This document shows positions 33,451 through 43,973 of a stretch of 64,000 nt of DNA, piece by piece. The translations under genes were made by a program, and so were the position numbers. How positions within the stretch are numbered: position 1 is the first letter of the stretch; every line of letters starts with the position of its first letter. The notes beneath the pieces are model-generated. The model made no database searches. It was not told where the DNA came from and was given only the letters and a program-made list of their open reading frames with translations. This DNA comes from Panaeolus papilionaceus (taxonomy: Eukaryota > Basidiomycota > Agaricomycetes > Agaricales): NCBI GenBank assembly GCA_015501605.1, contig JADNRZ010000013.1, positions 1,302,001-1,366,000 on the forward strand, given 5' to 3'.

Positions 33451-35838
33451 ATGGCTACAATCGTTCCGTTACCAGGTCGTGGTGCTACTACAGCCCCCAG
33501 GTTCACCGCCACTCGTGCTCGTGAAATCCGTCAGTACTTCGCCGAGGTCGAGTTCATCTGCCAGCAAGCCAATGTCGCTTCAGAGCGTGACAAGATAGAC
33601 GCCATCTGTCGCTATGCAGACTACTCCATCTCAGATCTCTGGCAATCCCTCCCCTCGTTCTCAGCCATTCCTGCCAACTACCAAACGTTCAAGGACGCTG
33701 TGATTGAGCTCTATCTCGAAGCCGACACTGTGGACAACAAGTTCTCTGTCAATGATCTCACCCAGCTCATCTTCCAAACACGTCAATCAGGCATTCAGTC
33801 AGTGGCAGACATCGCCGAGTATCAACGTAACTTCACCCACATCGCCTCCTTCCTCATCTCGAAGAACCGTATGTCTGAGATTGAGTGCCAACGTCGCTTC
33901 ATCACTGGCTTTCAGGAATCGCTCTGGACTCAGGTATCAATTCGCCTTCAGGTTACGCACACAGCTCAGCACCCAGACATGCCCTTCACCATCAAGCAGG
34001 TTGTGGATGCAGCCAGCTTCGTCATTCGTGGTCACCAGCATTCGAATCCCTTCCTTCCTTCAATGTCAGTCCCATTTGCTCCCTCATTTGCACCTCCTCA
34101 ATCGCAGTATCCTGTCGCCACTGTTCCCTCATCGTCGCTGGGCGCCAGCCCTGTGAAGACTGAGCAGGACAACTCGTACATCATGTCTCGCCTTGATGAT
34201 ATGCAGAAAGCGATCCAGGCTCTCGCTGACAGCTCTCGTCGCGGCCCACCTTCTAACGTCAGGCAAGGTTGTAATTTCTGTGGTCGGGATCACTTCATTC
34301 GAAGCTGTGAGCTCGTTACGGAGTACATGCGTGCTGGAAAGTGTATTCGAAACCAGTATGGCAGGATAGCGCTTCCTTCAGGTGCCAACATCCCTGCTAT
34401 TGGTCCCAGTCAACTCTTCAAGGATCGTATCGACGAATGGCATCGTCAGAACCCCAACCAGCTCGCCGTTCCTCAGCTCATGCACACCATCCTCACTAAT
34501 CCCAATCGCTCTCAGTCTCAGGCTAACGCTCAGTCATTTACTTCATCCAGCTCCATCGTTTTGTCTGCAGATGATCAGATTGCTGCGCTTCAGGCAGAAA
34601 TCTTTGCTCTAGAGTCTCGTAAGGCTCGAAACGCACAGGTTTCTTCAGGACCTCAACGCACTCGTGCTCAGGCTCGTCAGCAAGCGTCCCAAGCGTCTCA
34701 GAACGCTCCAGCATCGTCCCAGCCAGCTCCTGTTGCCGCTCCAGCTTCTCAACCACCAGTTGCCTCCAGTAACGCTCCAGTACCTCGTCCAACGCCCGCT
34801 GTATCCATTTTACCCCCTACTAATGTTTCTATAGCTCCAGAACACCCTTTCCGCAACGTTCCAGATCCCTATTCTCATTCTATTCCTGCTTCTTCTTCCA
34901 GTCAGCCTGCTGTTGCTTCGAATGCTTCGAGCAATAAAAAGCCTGATTCGGGTTCGTCTTATCGTAATCTTCCACCTATCCATAACCCAGCTATTGCCTC
35001 TACTGTTTTCGATCGATCTCTCAACTCAGAAGTGACGCTTACCTGTCGGGAACTCTTATCATTATCGCCAGAGGTTCGCTCTCAGTATCGGGACGCCACC
35101 ACCACCAAGAGAGTCAGTAATAAGGACGCCAACATCGTCGAGGTTATCGAGGAGGATCCCTATTTAAGACAGTCCAGTCCCAGCGCTTCATTTTTGTCTC
35201 ATTCGCCCGCCTGCCCTGTTGATGCTCTTCCCTTTGCTCTTGATCACGATTCTAGTCCACCAGCTCCACCAACACCAGACAAACGGTACATCGCCACCGA
35301 TATTTTCGAATCCTATGCCAACAACATGCTCCCTGGACAACAGCCTGACTTCGACGAGATTGTGGTCGCCAAAGAGTCTCAATCAATTCGCTCCCTTATG
35401 TGCACCGTTGGCAGCAAGATGAAGGTCGAATGTATCCTGGATCCAGGTAGTCAGATCGTAGCTATGTCGGAGGACGTTTGGCTTCGTCTCGGGCTCACTC
35501 TCAACCCCACCATTCAGATCAACATGCAGTCAGCCAATGGAGATGTCAATCGGACACTTGGTATCGCTCATAATGTCCCATTCCTCATAGGTGACATTGT
35601 CTTCTACTTCCAGTGCCATGTTATTCGCTCCCCTGCCTACGACATCCTTCTGGGACGCCCATTTGATGTTCTTGCAGCGACAACAGTTCAAAATTTCGCC
35701 AACGGAGGGCAGACTATCACCGTTGTGGATCCCAATACTGATCGTATCATCACTTTACCAACAATTCCTCGCAACCGTCGCTCCTGCTGTGCCAACCACA
35801 ACTTTTATTCACAGGACTTGTTGGAGGATTTTCATTAG
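33451..35838 (+). CDS. Gypsy Gag-protease polyprotein
   Basis: 795 residues. The N-terminal 190 residues are a Ty3-type capsid region (FTATRAREIRQYFAEVEFIC, YQTFKDAVIELYLEAD). A zinc knuckle of the variant form CNFCGRDHFIRSC (CX2CX3HX4C, around 273) follows, then a long Ser/Pro/Ala/Gln linker. A retropepsin-like domain sits near 650-760, with LDPGSQIVAMS in place of the usual D-S/T-G and a later YDILLGRPF. The start ATG follows the leader. Pol lies in the -1 frame, and the two frames overlap from 35742 to 35838. It packages and processes the element's RNA and proteins in virus-like particles. Confidence 0.85.
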   Translation: MATIVPLPGRGATTAPRFTATRAREIRQYFAEVEFICQQANVASERDKIDAICRYADYSISDLWQSLPSFSAIPANYQTFKDAVIELYLEADTVDNKFSVNDLTQLIFQTRQSGIQSVADIAEYQRNFTHIASFLISKNRMSEIECQRRFITGFQESLWTQVSIRLQVTHTAQHPDMPFTIKQVVDAASFVIRGHQHSNPFLPSMSVPFAPSFAPPQSQYPVATVPSSSLGASPVKTEQDNSYIMSRLDDMQKAIQALADSSRRGPPSNVRQGCNFCGRDHFIRSCELVTEYMRAGKCIRNQYGRIALPSGANIPAIGPSQLFKDRIDEWHRQNPNQLAVPQLMHTILTNPNRSQSQANAQSFTSSSSIVLSADDQIAALQAEIFALESRKARNAQVSSGPQRTRAQARQQASQASQNAPASSQPAPVAAPASQPPVASSNAPVPRPTPAVSILPPTNVSIAPEHPFRNVPDPYSHSIPASSSSQPAVASNASSNKKPDSGSSYRNLPPIHNPAIASTVFDRSLNSEVTLTCRELLSLSPEVRSQYRDATTTKRVSNKDANIVEVIEEDPYLRQSSPSASFLSHSPACPVDALPFALDHDSSPPAPPTPDKRYIATDIFESYANNMLPGQQPDFDEIVVAKESQSIRSLMCTVGSKMKVECILDPGSQIVAMSEDVWLRLGLTLNPTIQINMQSANGDVNRTLGIAHNVPFLIGDIVFYFQCHVIRSPAYDILLGRPFDVLAATTVQNFANGGQTITVVDPNTDRIITLPTIPRNRRSCCANHNFYSQDLLEDFH

Positions 35839-35873
35839 AGGAGGAGTTTGGCCAAAGCACAGGTGCTGTAGAT

Positions 35874-38800
35874 ATGGATTCAATGGCACTTTGCATAGAG
35901 TATGATTCTATTTCTCGTACCCCTCGTATTGTAGCTTACAGACCAATGGACTCCTCCACTTCGACTGATCCTTTTTCTGATATTTCTCCTGGACTTTTTC
36001 ATTCTATTTTCGCTTCTGATCCCCTTCCTTCGTCGCCCAGTTCCATTCCAAATTCGTCATTTAATTCTAGTTCATTTCTTTCATCATCTGCTTCAAAGGA
36101 CATGTCTTCAGTTTTGTCTTCTCATTCCACTTTAAATTCTTGTAGTAGTGCTATGGACCCTGGTTCTTCATCTCGTTTTCGTTCTTATTCTTGCGCTCGT
36201 TCTCGTTATCGTTTCAAATTTCGCTCCCATTCACCCACTAATTCATCTGTTTCTGTTTTCGCTAGCAAAAAGTATAAGCCTGTTGGCGTTAAGGTAAAAC
36301 CTGTCATTACACAGCTCTCAGAGAAGTTTCGAATCGTTCGAGACATCAAAGGCGATCCCCTCGCAATGCTCCCTACCCTGCCCCCAAATCCTCCTGATTT
36401 TCGCCCTACTGGTCGCTACACTCAGCAGCGAATGGAGTTTTTCGATCAAGTTCATTCAGCTGACGACTTTCTCTGGTCTGAAGAGAAGAAACTGATCCAC
36501 TACGTCATGATGGCTCACCAGGACGCTTTTGCATGGAATGATTCAGAGCGCGGTCATTTTCGTGAAGACTTCTTCCCTCCCATCGAGATTCCGACAATTC
36601 CTCATGTCCCCTGGGTTCTTCGTAACATCCCTATCCCTCCAGGCATCTACGATCAAGTCTGCGAAATTATTCAGAAGAAAATGGATGCTGGCGTGTTTCA
36701 GCATTCAAATTCTTCATACCGATCTCGCTGGTTTTGCGTTGTTAAAAAGGATGGTAAATCCCTGCGCATTGTTCAGTCTCTCGAGCCTCTCAACGCCGTC
36801 ACCATCGCTCATTCAGGAGTCCCTCCATTCACCGATCAACTCACAGAGCAGTTTGCCAGTTGTGCCTGCGGTGGCATGATGGACCTTTATGTTGGTTATG
36901 ACGAACGCGCCCTTCACGAGAACTCACGCGACCTTACCACCTTTCAGACGCCATTTGGAGCTATGCGACTCACTACCTTGCCTATGGGGTGGACCAATTC
37001 TGTTCCTATCTTTCACGACGACGTTACCTTCATTCTCCGTCCCGAAATTCCTCACATTACAATTCCTTACATCGACGACGTCCCGATTCGAGGTCCAGAG
37101 ACTCATTATCCCCTTCCTGATGGTTCGTTCGAGACTATTCCACTCAATCCAGGCATTCGACGCTTCGTTTGGGAGCACCTTCAGAACGTTAATCGAGTTC
37201 TCCAGCGTATGAAGTACTGCGGTGGCACGTTCTCAGGTTTCAAGTCAATTCTTTGTGCTCCCGAGATCCTCATCGTTGGCCAGCGTTGTACACCAGAAGG
37301 ACGACTCCCCGATCCCAGTAAGGTTGATAAAATCATCAACTGGGGACCTTGTAAAACGCTTTCAGAGGTTCGAGCGTTTTTAGGACTCACTCAGCAGTGT
37401 AGGATGTTCATTAGGAACTATTCCCATCGTGCCAGCCCTCTCGTTTACCTCACAAGAAAGAATGTACCCTTTTTCTTTGGTCCTGAACAAATCCTCGCTC
37501 AAGAAGACCTCAAATCTGCTATCCTTTCGTCTCCAGCTCTCCGCCCTATCGATTACAACTCCAGCGCGCCCGTTATCCTTTCAGTTGACACCTCAGCGAC
37601 CGCTGTAGGTTATATACTCGCTCAGCAAGATCCCACCAATCCCAAACTGCGTTATTTCTCTCGTTTCGGTTCCCTACTTCTCAACGCTCATGAATCCCGA
37701 TTCTCTCAAGCTAAACTCGAAATTTATGGACTTTATCGCGCTTTCAAAGCCCTCAAGCTTCATCTCATCGGTTTGCGCAATCTTATCGTTGAAGTGGACG
37801 CTAAATACATTAAAGGTATGCTATCTAACCCCGACATCTCCCCATCCGCTTCGATAAACCGCTGGATTATCTCCATCCTCATGTTCCACTTCACACTCGT
37901 TCACGTACCTGGCAACAAACACACCGGTCCTGATGGTCTTTCTAGGCGTCCAGGTCAACCTGAAGACATTCCAGATGACGAGGGCAGCAACTTTGACGAT
38001 TGGATCGACCAAGTACATGGTTTCATGCACATCCTTAACCCAAGAACAACCGCTATCATTGAACTACCACCCGCTACTGTCTATATTCACGAAAATACGC
38101 CCCAGCCAGCGTCTCTTGATCCCTCCAACCCATCTTCAACGCAAAATCCCGCTCCTATCAGTGAAACGACGCCATACTCCATCGTTCCTCGTTCCCCAAG
38201 CGCTCAACACCTTGACCAACGGATTTTACTTGTACCAGAATGGCACCGCACGCTCAACGTTCCAGACTCAATTCCTGACGAGGAGAGACCCTCATTTATT
38301 CGTTTTGCGGCTCAGTTCTTCGTGGATCACGACCGCCTTTGGAAACGAAGTGGAGACGGTCAGCACAAGCTCGTAGTATACCCCGACCGACGCCTTTTCA
38401 TCCTCAAAGCCGCGCACGACCATTTAGGACACCACGGCTTCCACGCGACGTTTTCTCTCATATCTGAACGCTACTGGTGGCCTATGCTTGGTGCCGACGT
38501 CAGCTGGTTCATCAAAACTTGTCATTTATGTCAACTTCGTCAGACCCGTAACGTCCTCATCCCTCCCACTGTCGCTTCACCTGCCCCCTTATTTTCAAAG
38601 GTTTATCTTGATACTATGCACTTACCACGTTCTGGCGGCTACAAGTACATCATCCAGGCTCGTTGTTCAGTCTCTCACTTCCCAGAATTCGCCCCACTTC
38701 GTCGTGAAACCGCCCAGACTGTAGGAGAATGGATCAAGCGTGATCTCTTGCATCGCTATGGCGCTTTACTTGAAATCGTCACCGATAACGGTCCACCAAT

Positions 38801-39617
38801 CGTCGCCGCCATCGAATATCTTGCAGCTAAGTACCATATCGTTCATATTTGCATCTCAGGGTACAATTCACGCGCAAACGGTCTCGTGGAGCGCCCACAT
38901 TTCGACGTACGACAGGCACTATTCAAGTCTTGCGATGGTGATCAGTCAAAATGGTCTCAAGTCGCTAGTCACGTATTTTGGGCAGATCGGATTACAACAC
39001 GACGCCGCATGGGCTGCTCACCTTACTTTGCACTCACAGGCACTCATCCCTTGCTTCCGTTCGACATCACTGAGGCTTCGTATCTCTTACCTCCCCCCGA
39101 TTCCATCCTATCTTCAACTGATCTCATTGCACGACGCGCCATTGCACTCCAAAAGCGACCCGCCGACCTCTCACGACTCCACTCACGTGTATTCAAGTCC
39201 AGACTCGACGCAGCACGCTGATTTGAGCTCAAGTTCCAGCGCACCATCAAAGATTTCAATTTTCTGCGCGGCAGTCTTGTTCTCATACGAAATACAGCAA
39301 TCGAGAAATCACTCAACCGTAAAATGCGCGCGCGTTATTTGGGTCCCTTAGTCGTCATTTCCCGTAACCGCGGAGGCGCTTACATCATCGCTGAACTCGA
39401 CGGAACCCTTCTTCATCGCCCCATCGCCGCTTTTCGTGTAATCCCATACTTCCCTCGTCAATCCATTCCGCTCCCGCCACTCGACGAAATTCTGGATGTA
39501 TCAAGACGACGCCTGCAAGAGATGGAAGAGTCAATAGAAGAAGACGAAGATCTGAACGACTTACTCGAGCCACAGGGTGTAGTAGAAGCAGAGGACGAAG
39601 TAGAAGAGGAAGATTGA
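35874..39617 (+). pseudogene. Gypsy Pol (RT, RNase H, integrase) with one nonsense codon
   Basis: The frame opens at 35742 and has an ATG at 35874. RT: FCVVKKDGKSLRIVQSLEPLN and the catalytic YIDD near residue 398. RNase H: ILSVDTSATAVGYIL near 570, and HVPGNKHTGPDGLSRR. Integrase: an HHCC finger (HDHLGHHGFH to CHLCQLRQ, about 842-885), then D, D, E at about 911 (YLDTM), 969 (VTDNGPP) and 1003 (NGLVERPH). TGA at 39219-39221 stops the frame after LDAAR. The same frame resumes at once with TIKDFNFLRGSLVLIRN and RYLGPLVVISR, the integrase C-terminal domain, ending at 39617 in an acidic tail. A single CGA to TGA change would account for the stop. Confidence 0.85.
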
Positions 39618-40157
39618 CCACGGAGGGTCAAGGTTTTTCAGCAAGAGGGGGATACATGTTGAGTTCCCCATTTTCTCGATTTTTTCTTTTCATTTTCGTC
39701 GTTTTGTCCCGATTCCCTTGCCTTTTATCATCATAATTTATTCCATCACTCTCGTTTCCTATTCCCGTTCCATTTCGAGGCTCGTTTACGACGCCACGGT
39801 AACCCTATGAAGATCTACTGAGGGTTCACTTTTTTCTTCATTTTATTTTAACGTTACTCAGTCTTTTTCATTCGAAATTCACCATCTTTGATTCGATTCG
39901 GCTTGTATATAGCTACCCGACACTCCTTTGCCACATCCTCACTGTTTCAATGCTCCGTTGTACTCATTTTCGCGCCCGAATTTTGCCTTTCCACTCAGTA
40001 GTGCATCTTTAGTTTCACATTTCATCAATACTCAGGCCACTTAATTTCATTCATCATCGCTGTTTTTCATTCTATTTCAGTTCCTCCATTGTTTTCTTTT
40101 GCTATCTTCGTATTTCTTCGTAGATTCTTCGTAGTAGGTGACTGGGGACAGTCACAG
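39618..40157 (+). other. Gypsy 3' untranslated region
   Basis: About 0.5 kb without a gene, pyrimidine-rich. It begins with TTTCAGCAAGAGGGG (39636-39650), an exact copy of the polypurine-tract region found 522 bp downstream. Confidence 0.6.
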
Positions 40158-40176
40158 TTTCAGCAAGAGGGGAATA
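40158..40176 (+). promoter_or_regulatory. Gypsy polypurine tract
   Basis: TTTCAGCAAGAGGGGAATA lies directly before the 3' LTR start TGATGAGG, the expected primer site for plus-strand DNA synthesis. Confidence 0.8.
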
Positions 40177-40559
40177 TGATGAGGCGCGCGCCCATCTACC
40201 TCCGTTTTCGGGTTTTCATTTGTTTTTGGACAATCACCGCACACGCGCCTATGCCATGACATCGCGCTCTCACACGCACGCTATCACGCCTGCGCTACCA
40301 TCTTTAATTTCATGCCAGCTTTTCATTAATTTATTCAAAAACCATTACTCCATCTTTTGTTTCTTTGTTTCATATGTCAACCTTCATCATTCTTTGTTCA
40401 TTTTCTCATATACATGTTGTAAATACATTTTCCGGTAGCTACAATATCTTTGTATCTTAGCTTACCTGGAAAAAACAGATCATTCTTACCACCCACATTT
40501 CGTGTCTGAGCTTGGTTTCACCCTCGTTTCATCGTAGCAGTCATACCAGCCGTCGTCTG
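40177..40559 (+). repeat. Gypsy 3' LTR, truncated at its end
   Basis: Identical to 32274-32656 except two G/A differences (near 40218 and 40491). After CCGTCGTCTG it passes straight into copia coding sequence (complement reads TTTGATGA). The left LTR instead continues GTTCGTTTTC. Confidence 0.8.
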
Positions 40560-43300
40560 TCATCAAACTGAGCAGTGGTCCCAATAAAGATAGTGTTGTT
40601 GTGAAGACGCATGAAGCGCCAGCCTTTAAACCCTTCAGCAAAGCCTAGATGCAACATCATCTCTGATTTTGGGGATAGAGAATTGACGCGCTTCGCTTCA
40701 GGTAAATAGACATAGGCACCACAACCAAACACTCTGAGGTTGGAAACCACAGGCTTCTGCTTGTGAATAAGCTCAAATGGAGTTTTCCATTTGAGGCGAG
40801 CTATAGGGGTACGATTATACACATAAAGTGCATGTTCGACAGCAAATTCCCACCAGGACTGAGGAAGGCAAGCGTCAAGACGCATTGCCTGAGCTTTATC
40901 CATCAAAGTCTGGTTAAACCGCTCAGCACGCCCATTCTGTTGAGGAGTATGAGGCGCACTCTGAGTAATCTTAATGCCCTTTGAACGAAGGTCTTTAAAG
41001 AATTCCTTTGATTTGAACTCTCCCCCTCCATCAGAATGCCATTCTTTGATTACTGAGACACTGAATTGAGTTTTCAGCATCGCCAGAAAGTCACCAAAGG
41101 CATCATAGACGTCTGATTTCTCTTTGAGCAAAGAAATCCAGGCATGGGAGGAATAGTCATCAAAGAAACTGACATAGTACTTGTACCCATGGTAGGAATT
41201 CACTGGATAAGATTTTACATCTGAGTGTATCCTTTCAAAGGGTGCAGAGGCACGAGTCAAAGACGGGGAAAAGGATCGTGATGGCATCTTGCCTTCAGCA
41301 CATCCCCGGCATATAGGATTCTCTTTGGGTATAGCGAGTTTAGGAGGGAACTTAGCAGTTGAATCTCCCATATGTCGTAAAGCTTCTTTAGACGGATGTC
41401 CAAAGCGCTTATGCCAAAGATCATACTCTGTAATAGAGTTGGCAGTGTTTCTGACAATTGTTGAGGTTAACCAGTAAACGGTTTCACCTAAGACATGTGG
41501 TCGGCATTGGAATGCTAACTGCTTGCCTTTATAGAAGGACATATTGCCAAGATGTCCTTCCATAGTCAATCCTTTAGAAAAGAATTGGCCCATTGACAGC
41601 AAACACTGATTGAGGGACTTGAAGTACAAGACAGGAGAGAGGGAGATGTGCTTTTCAGCAACAGAACCATCTTCTGATTTGACTTTAACAATGAGATTAA
41701 CTGTACCACGCGCAGTGACCATCTCAATTCCACTGGCAGTTGAAACTGTTCCAAAGGTACCAGTTTCATACTCAGAAAAGTCCCTTAGATCACCAGTAAA
41801 GTGCTGTGAAGCACCTGAATCCATGATCCAATCAACAGTTCCGTTTTCTCTGTGTTTGCCCTTACATCGTGCACAATTGAGAGAATGTTCATCAATATAT
41901 TTCTGGGACCTAGCCACAGAACCTAACGAATTACAAGCAAAATGATCAATATATTTACTTGTACAACTACCCCGCGCATCTAAAACAAAGTGCTGCGAAC
42001 AATAGTTAGCATCGTTAGGGTGCATAGATGAAAAGGCTTGCCTTTCAAAAAGGGCCTTCTTGCCATTGTCAACATAAAATTCCTCTTCAGAGGAAAATCC
42101 ATGGTTAACAATGTCCTCATTGTCAGAGTAAAACTCGACAAGACCTGGCATGGACGAGGTTTCATCCTCATCATCAGAAGGAGGGTGAGGGAAGAAGTCC
42201 TCAGTCTCCATGTCGATGGATAGCTTGGGCTCCCTGTGGTTGGCGACAAGGTCAAGGTTCTTCATGGTTTGGATTGTCTTAGTGACTTCAAGACGATCCG
42301 CAAGAGACCTTGCATTGTTGACCTCAACATAGGCAGAGGGGCCAGCTTCCATGTGCATGGGTCCAGTGCCATGAACACGGTTAAAAACCATAGAGGAAGG
42401 GTCGGCAAGACGCTCAAGGAGCGTAGGAGAAGGTTTGGATGAGGAGGTGGTGTGTTGGGCAGGTTCATAGGCAGCAGAGAGAACAAAATGGGTGTGGTTG
42501 TGACCAGAGTGGCCACCACAACCACCACTGCAATTGAACTTGCGACCTCCTCGACCTCCACGACCTCCACAACCACGGTTTCCAGAGAACTTGGAAGGGT
42601 CCTGGGCAGGGCCTTTACCCTTGAAGGGGGGGTCCTGCTTCTTGCGACGAACAGCAGAGATCTTGTTGGCCATTCCAGGAGTAGAGAGCTGCTTGCGCTC
42701 GAACTCAGCAACGATCTTGTCTCGGATTTCTTTCCAATCCAAGTCTTCAGCTTTGGTGACAGTGAGTTCAGTGGCAGCAATATGCTCCCAGCGGTTGGGA
42801 ATGGAACCAAGGACAATCATGGCCTTGTAAAAGTCATCAAGAGGATGACCGTTGGTGGACAGTTTGTCAAAAAGCTGTCCAAGTTTGTGGAGTTGGGGTG
42901 CAGGATTACTGAGTCCAGAAAGACGGAAACTAAAAACGCAACGGACATCAGCGAACATAGTGGAAGCACCAATCTTGCCACAAGCAGCTTCAAGATCGGT
43001 CCAGAGACTGGCAGCAGTGGTACCAGGAGTGGTGACCTTGCCAGTGGAGTCCTTGATAGGCTCCTTGATGAGGTGGAGCAAGGCAGGAGTAAGACGAAGG
43101 GCAATGGAACCAAGTGCCTTATCGTCCTTTTCCAACCAGTCAGCAAGCTCAGTGGGCTTGTCATCGGCAGGCTTCTTGAGGTTGCCATTGACAACTTGCC
43201 ACAGTGCCTGCGACCTGAGCCAGTTCTTCATAGAAAGGCTCCATTCAAGCCAGTTGGCACCATCGAGTTTGGGAACGAGTTGAGTGATTTGGGAAGACAT
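40560..43300 (-). pseudogene. Copia Gag-protease-integrase part of the polyprotein
   Basis: About 914 codons open from MSSQITQLVPKLDGANWLEW to the junction. A UBN2-type gag (LWTDLEAACG, LGSIPNRWEHIA) comes first. A Gly/Arg-rich segment with an irregular Cys/His cluster replaces a clean zinc knuckle. Protease: WIMDSGASQHF near 493. GAG-pre-integrase: LWHKRFGHPSKEALRHM. Integrase: D, D, E at about 690 (IHSDVKSY), 753 (WHSDGGGEF) and 791 (QNGRAERFN). The frame is fully open but runs into gypsy LTR after TTAQFDD, so the polyprotein lacks most of its RT. Confidence 0.85.
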
Positions 43301-43589
43301 AATTCTGGTTAGGCAAAATCATCAGTAAAATGAACAATAATGATGAGAGAAAAGCAACAATGAACAGTGCTATTATTTCTCAGGCTTAGGCCAGAAGGAT
43401 GTCCTCCTTGTTGTGCAAAAATTGCAGCAACATAGGTGCGCTTAAAGCAGCAACCTGGGTGCGCAAAAATGCAGCATCCCTGAGTACAACGTCTGCCATA
43501 GTGGCAAGACGTTCTCATGCAGCGAGCAAGCTCAGCAGGCAATGAGTATCCTAGGTCGACAGCCATGCATAGAGCAGGCCATCGGGGCC
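43301..43589 (-). other. Copia leader
   Basis: This lies between the 5' LTR and gag start. The expected LTR end (CTGTTTCAACA, present in the other LTR) and a recognisable primer-binding site are absent here; the text passes from CGCTATG to GGCCCCGATGG. A small rearrangement or deletion at the LTR border is likely. The open frame across it has no known domain. Confidence 0.5.
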
Positions 43590-43968
43590 CATAGCGTGCA
43601 CAGAGTGCCCTAACTAACTGCCTCACCTGGTTAGGAAGATTGTAAAGAGGCTAGGAGAGCGATAGAATAGCTGGTAAAGCTGTTATTGAGATAGAGAGAA
43701 AGTAAGGTGCTTATATACATGAAATGGTAGCTAAATATGGTAGTCTATGTAAGCGCCTATTGGGGTATCTGGAGTAATGAAGGAAAGTGAGTCATTCAAT
43801 GACTCATGTTGACTGAGAGTTCCAGAGTACATGCAGTATGCAGTACATGTAGTATGCAGTACATGCAGTATAAATCTAGGAATGTATCTAAGATGTATCT
43901 AAGATTGTAGATGAAGATTATAGATCTATCTAAGATGAGATATCCAAGATGAGATCTAAATCTCAACA
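43590..43968 (-). repeat. Copia 5' LTR, 11 bp short at its inner end
   Basis: Identical over 379 bp to the 3' LTR. The 11 bases that end the other copy are missing on the inner side. The outer end is TCTCAACA, then the CTGTT duplication (43969-43973). Confidence 0.85.
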
Positions 43969-43973
43969 CTGTT

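Larger units (their letters stand above)
32274..40559 (+). mobile_element. Ty3/gypsy retrotransposon nested in copia
   Basis: 8.29 kb: 5' LTR, leader, gag-protease frame, pol frame, 0.5-kb 3' region, polypurine tract and 3' LTR. The integrase follows the RNase H, the gypsy order. LTRs share 383 bp with two G/A differences. It sits inside the copia pol gene just before its YVDD motif. No 5-bp duplication is found. The 3' LTR appears cut at its end together with missing copia RT sequence, so a deletion at this junction is inferred. Confidence 0.85.
30872..43968 (-). mobile_element. Ty1/copia retrotransposon, interrupted and defective
   Basis: The order on the minus strand is 5' LTR (43968-43590), gag-protease-integrase (43300-40560), inserted gypsy element (40559-32274), end of RT and RNase H (32273-31303), polypurine tract (GTGAGGGGGAG) and 3' LTR (31261-30872). 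The ends are TGTTGA..TCAACA with CTGTT duplications. The LTRs are identical over 379 bp, so insertion was recent. The amino-terminal part of the reverse transcriptase is missing at the gypsy junction, so the element cannot replicate on its own. Confidence 0.85.

Noticed and set aside
32771..33598. 275-codon open frame upstream of gypsy gag
   Set aside because: It overlaps gag in another frame, is composed of leader-like Ser/Leu/Pro/His codons, and matches no retroelement protein.
42452..43312. 286-codon plus-strand frame opposite copia gag
   Set aside because: Antisense shadow of a recognised gag; no independent motif.
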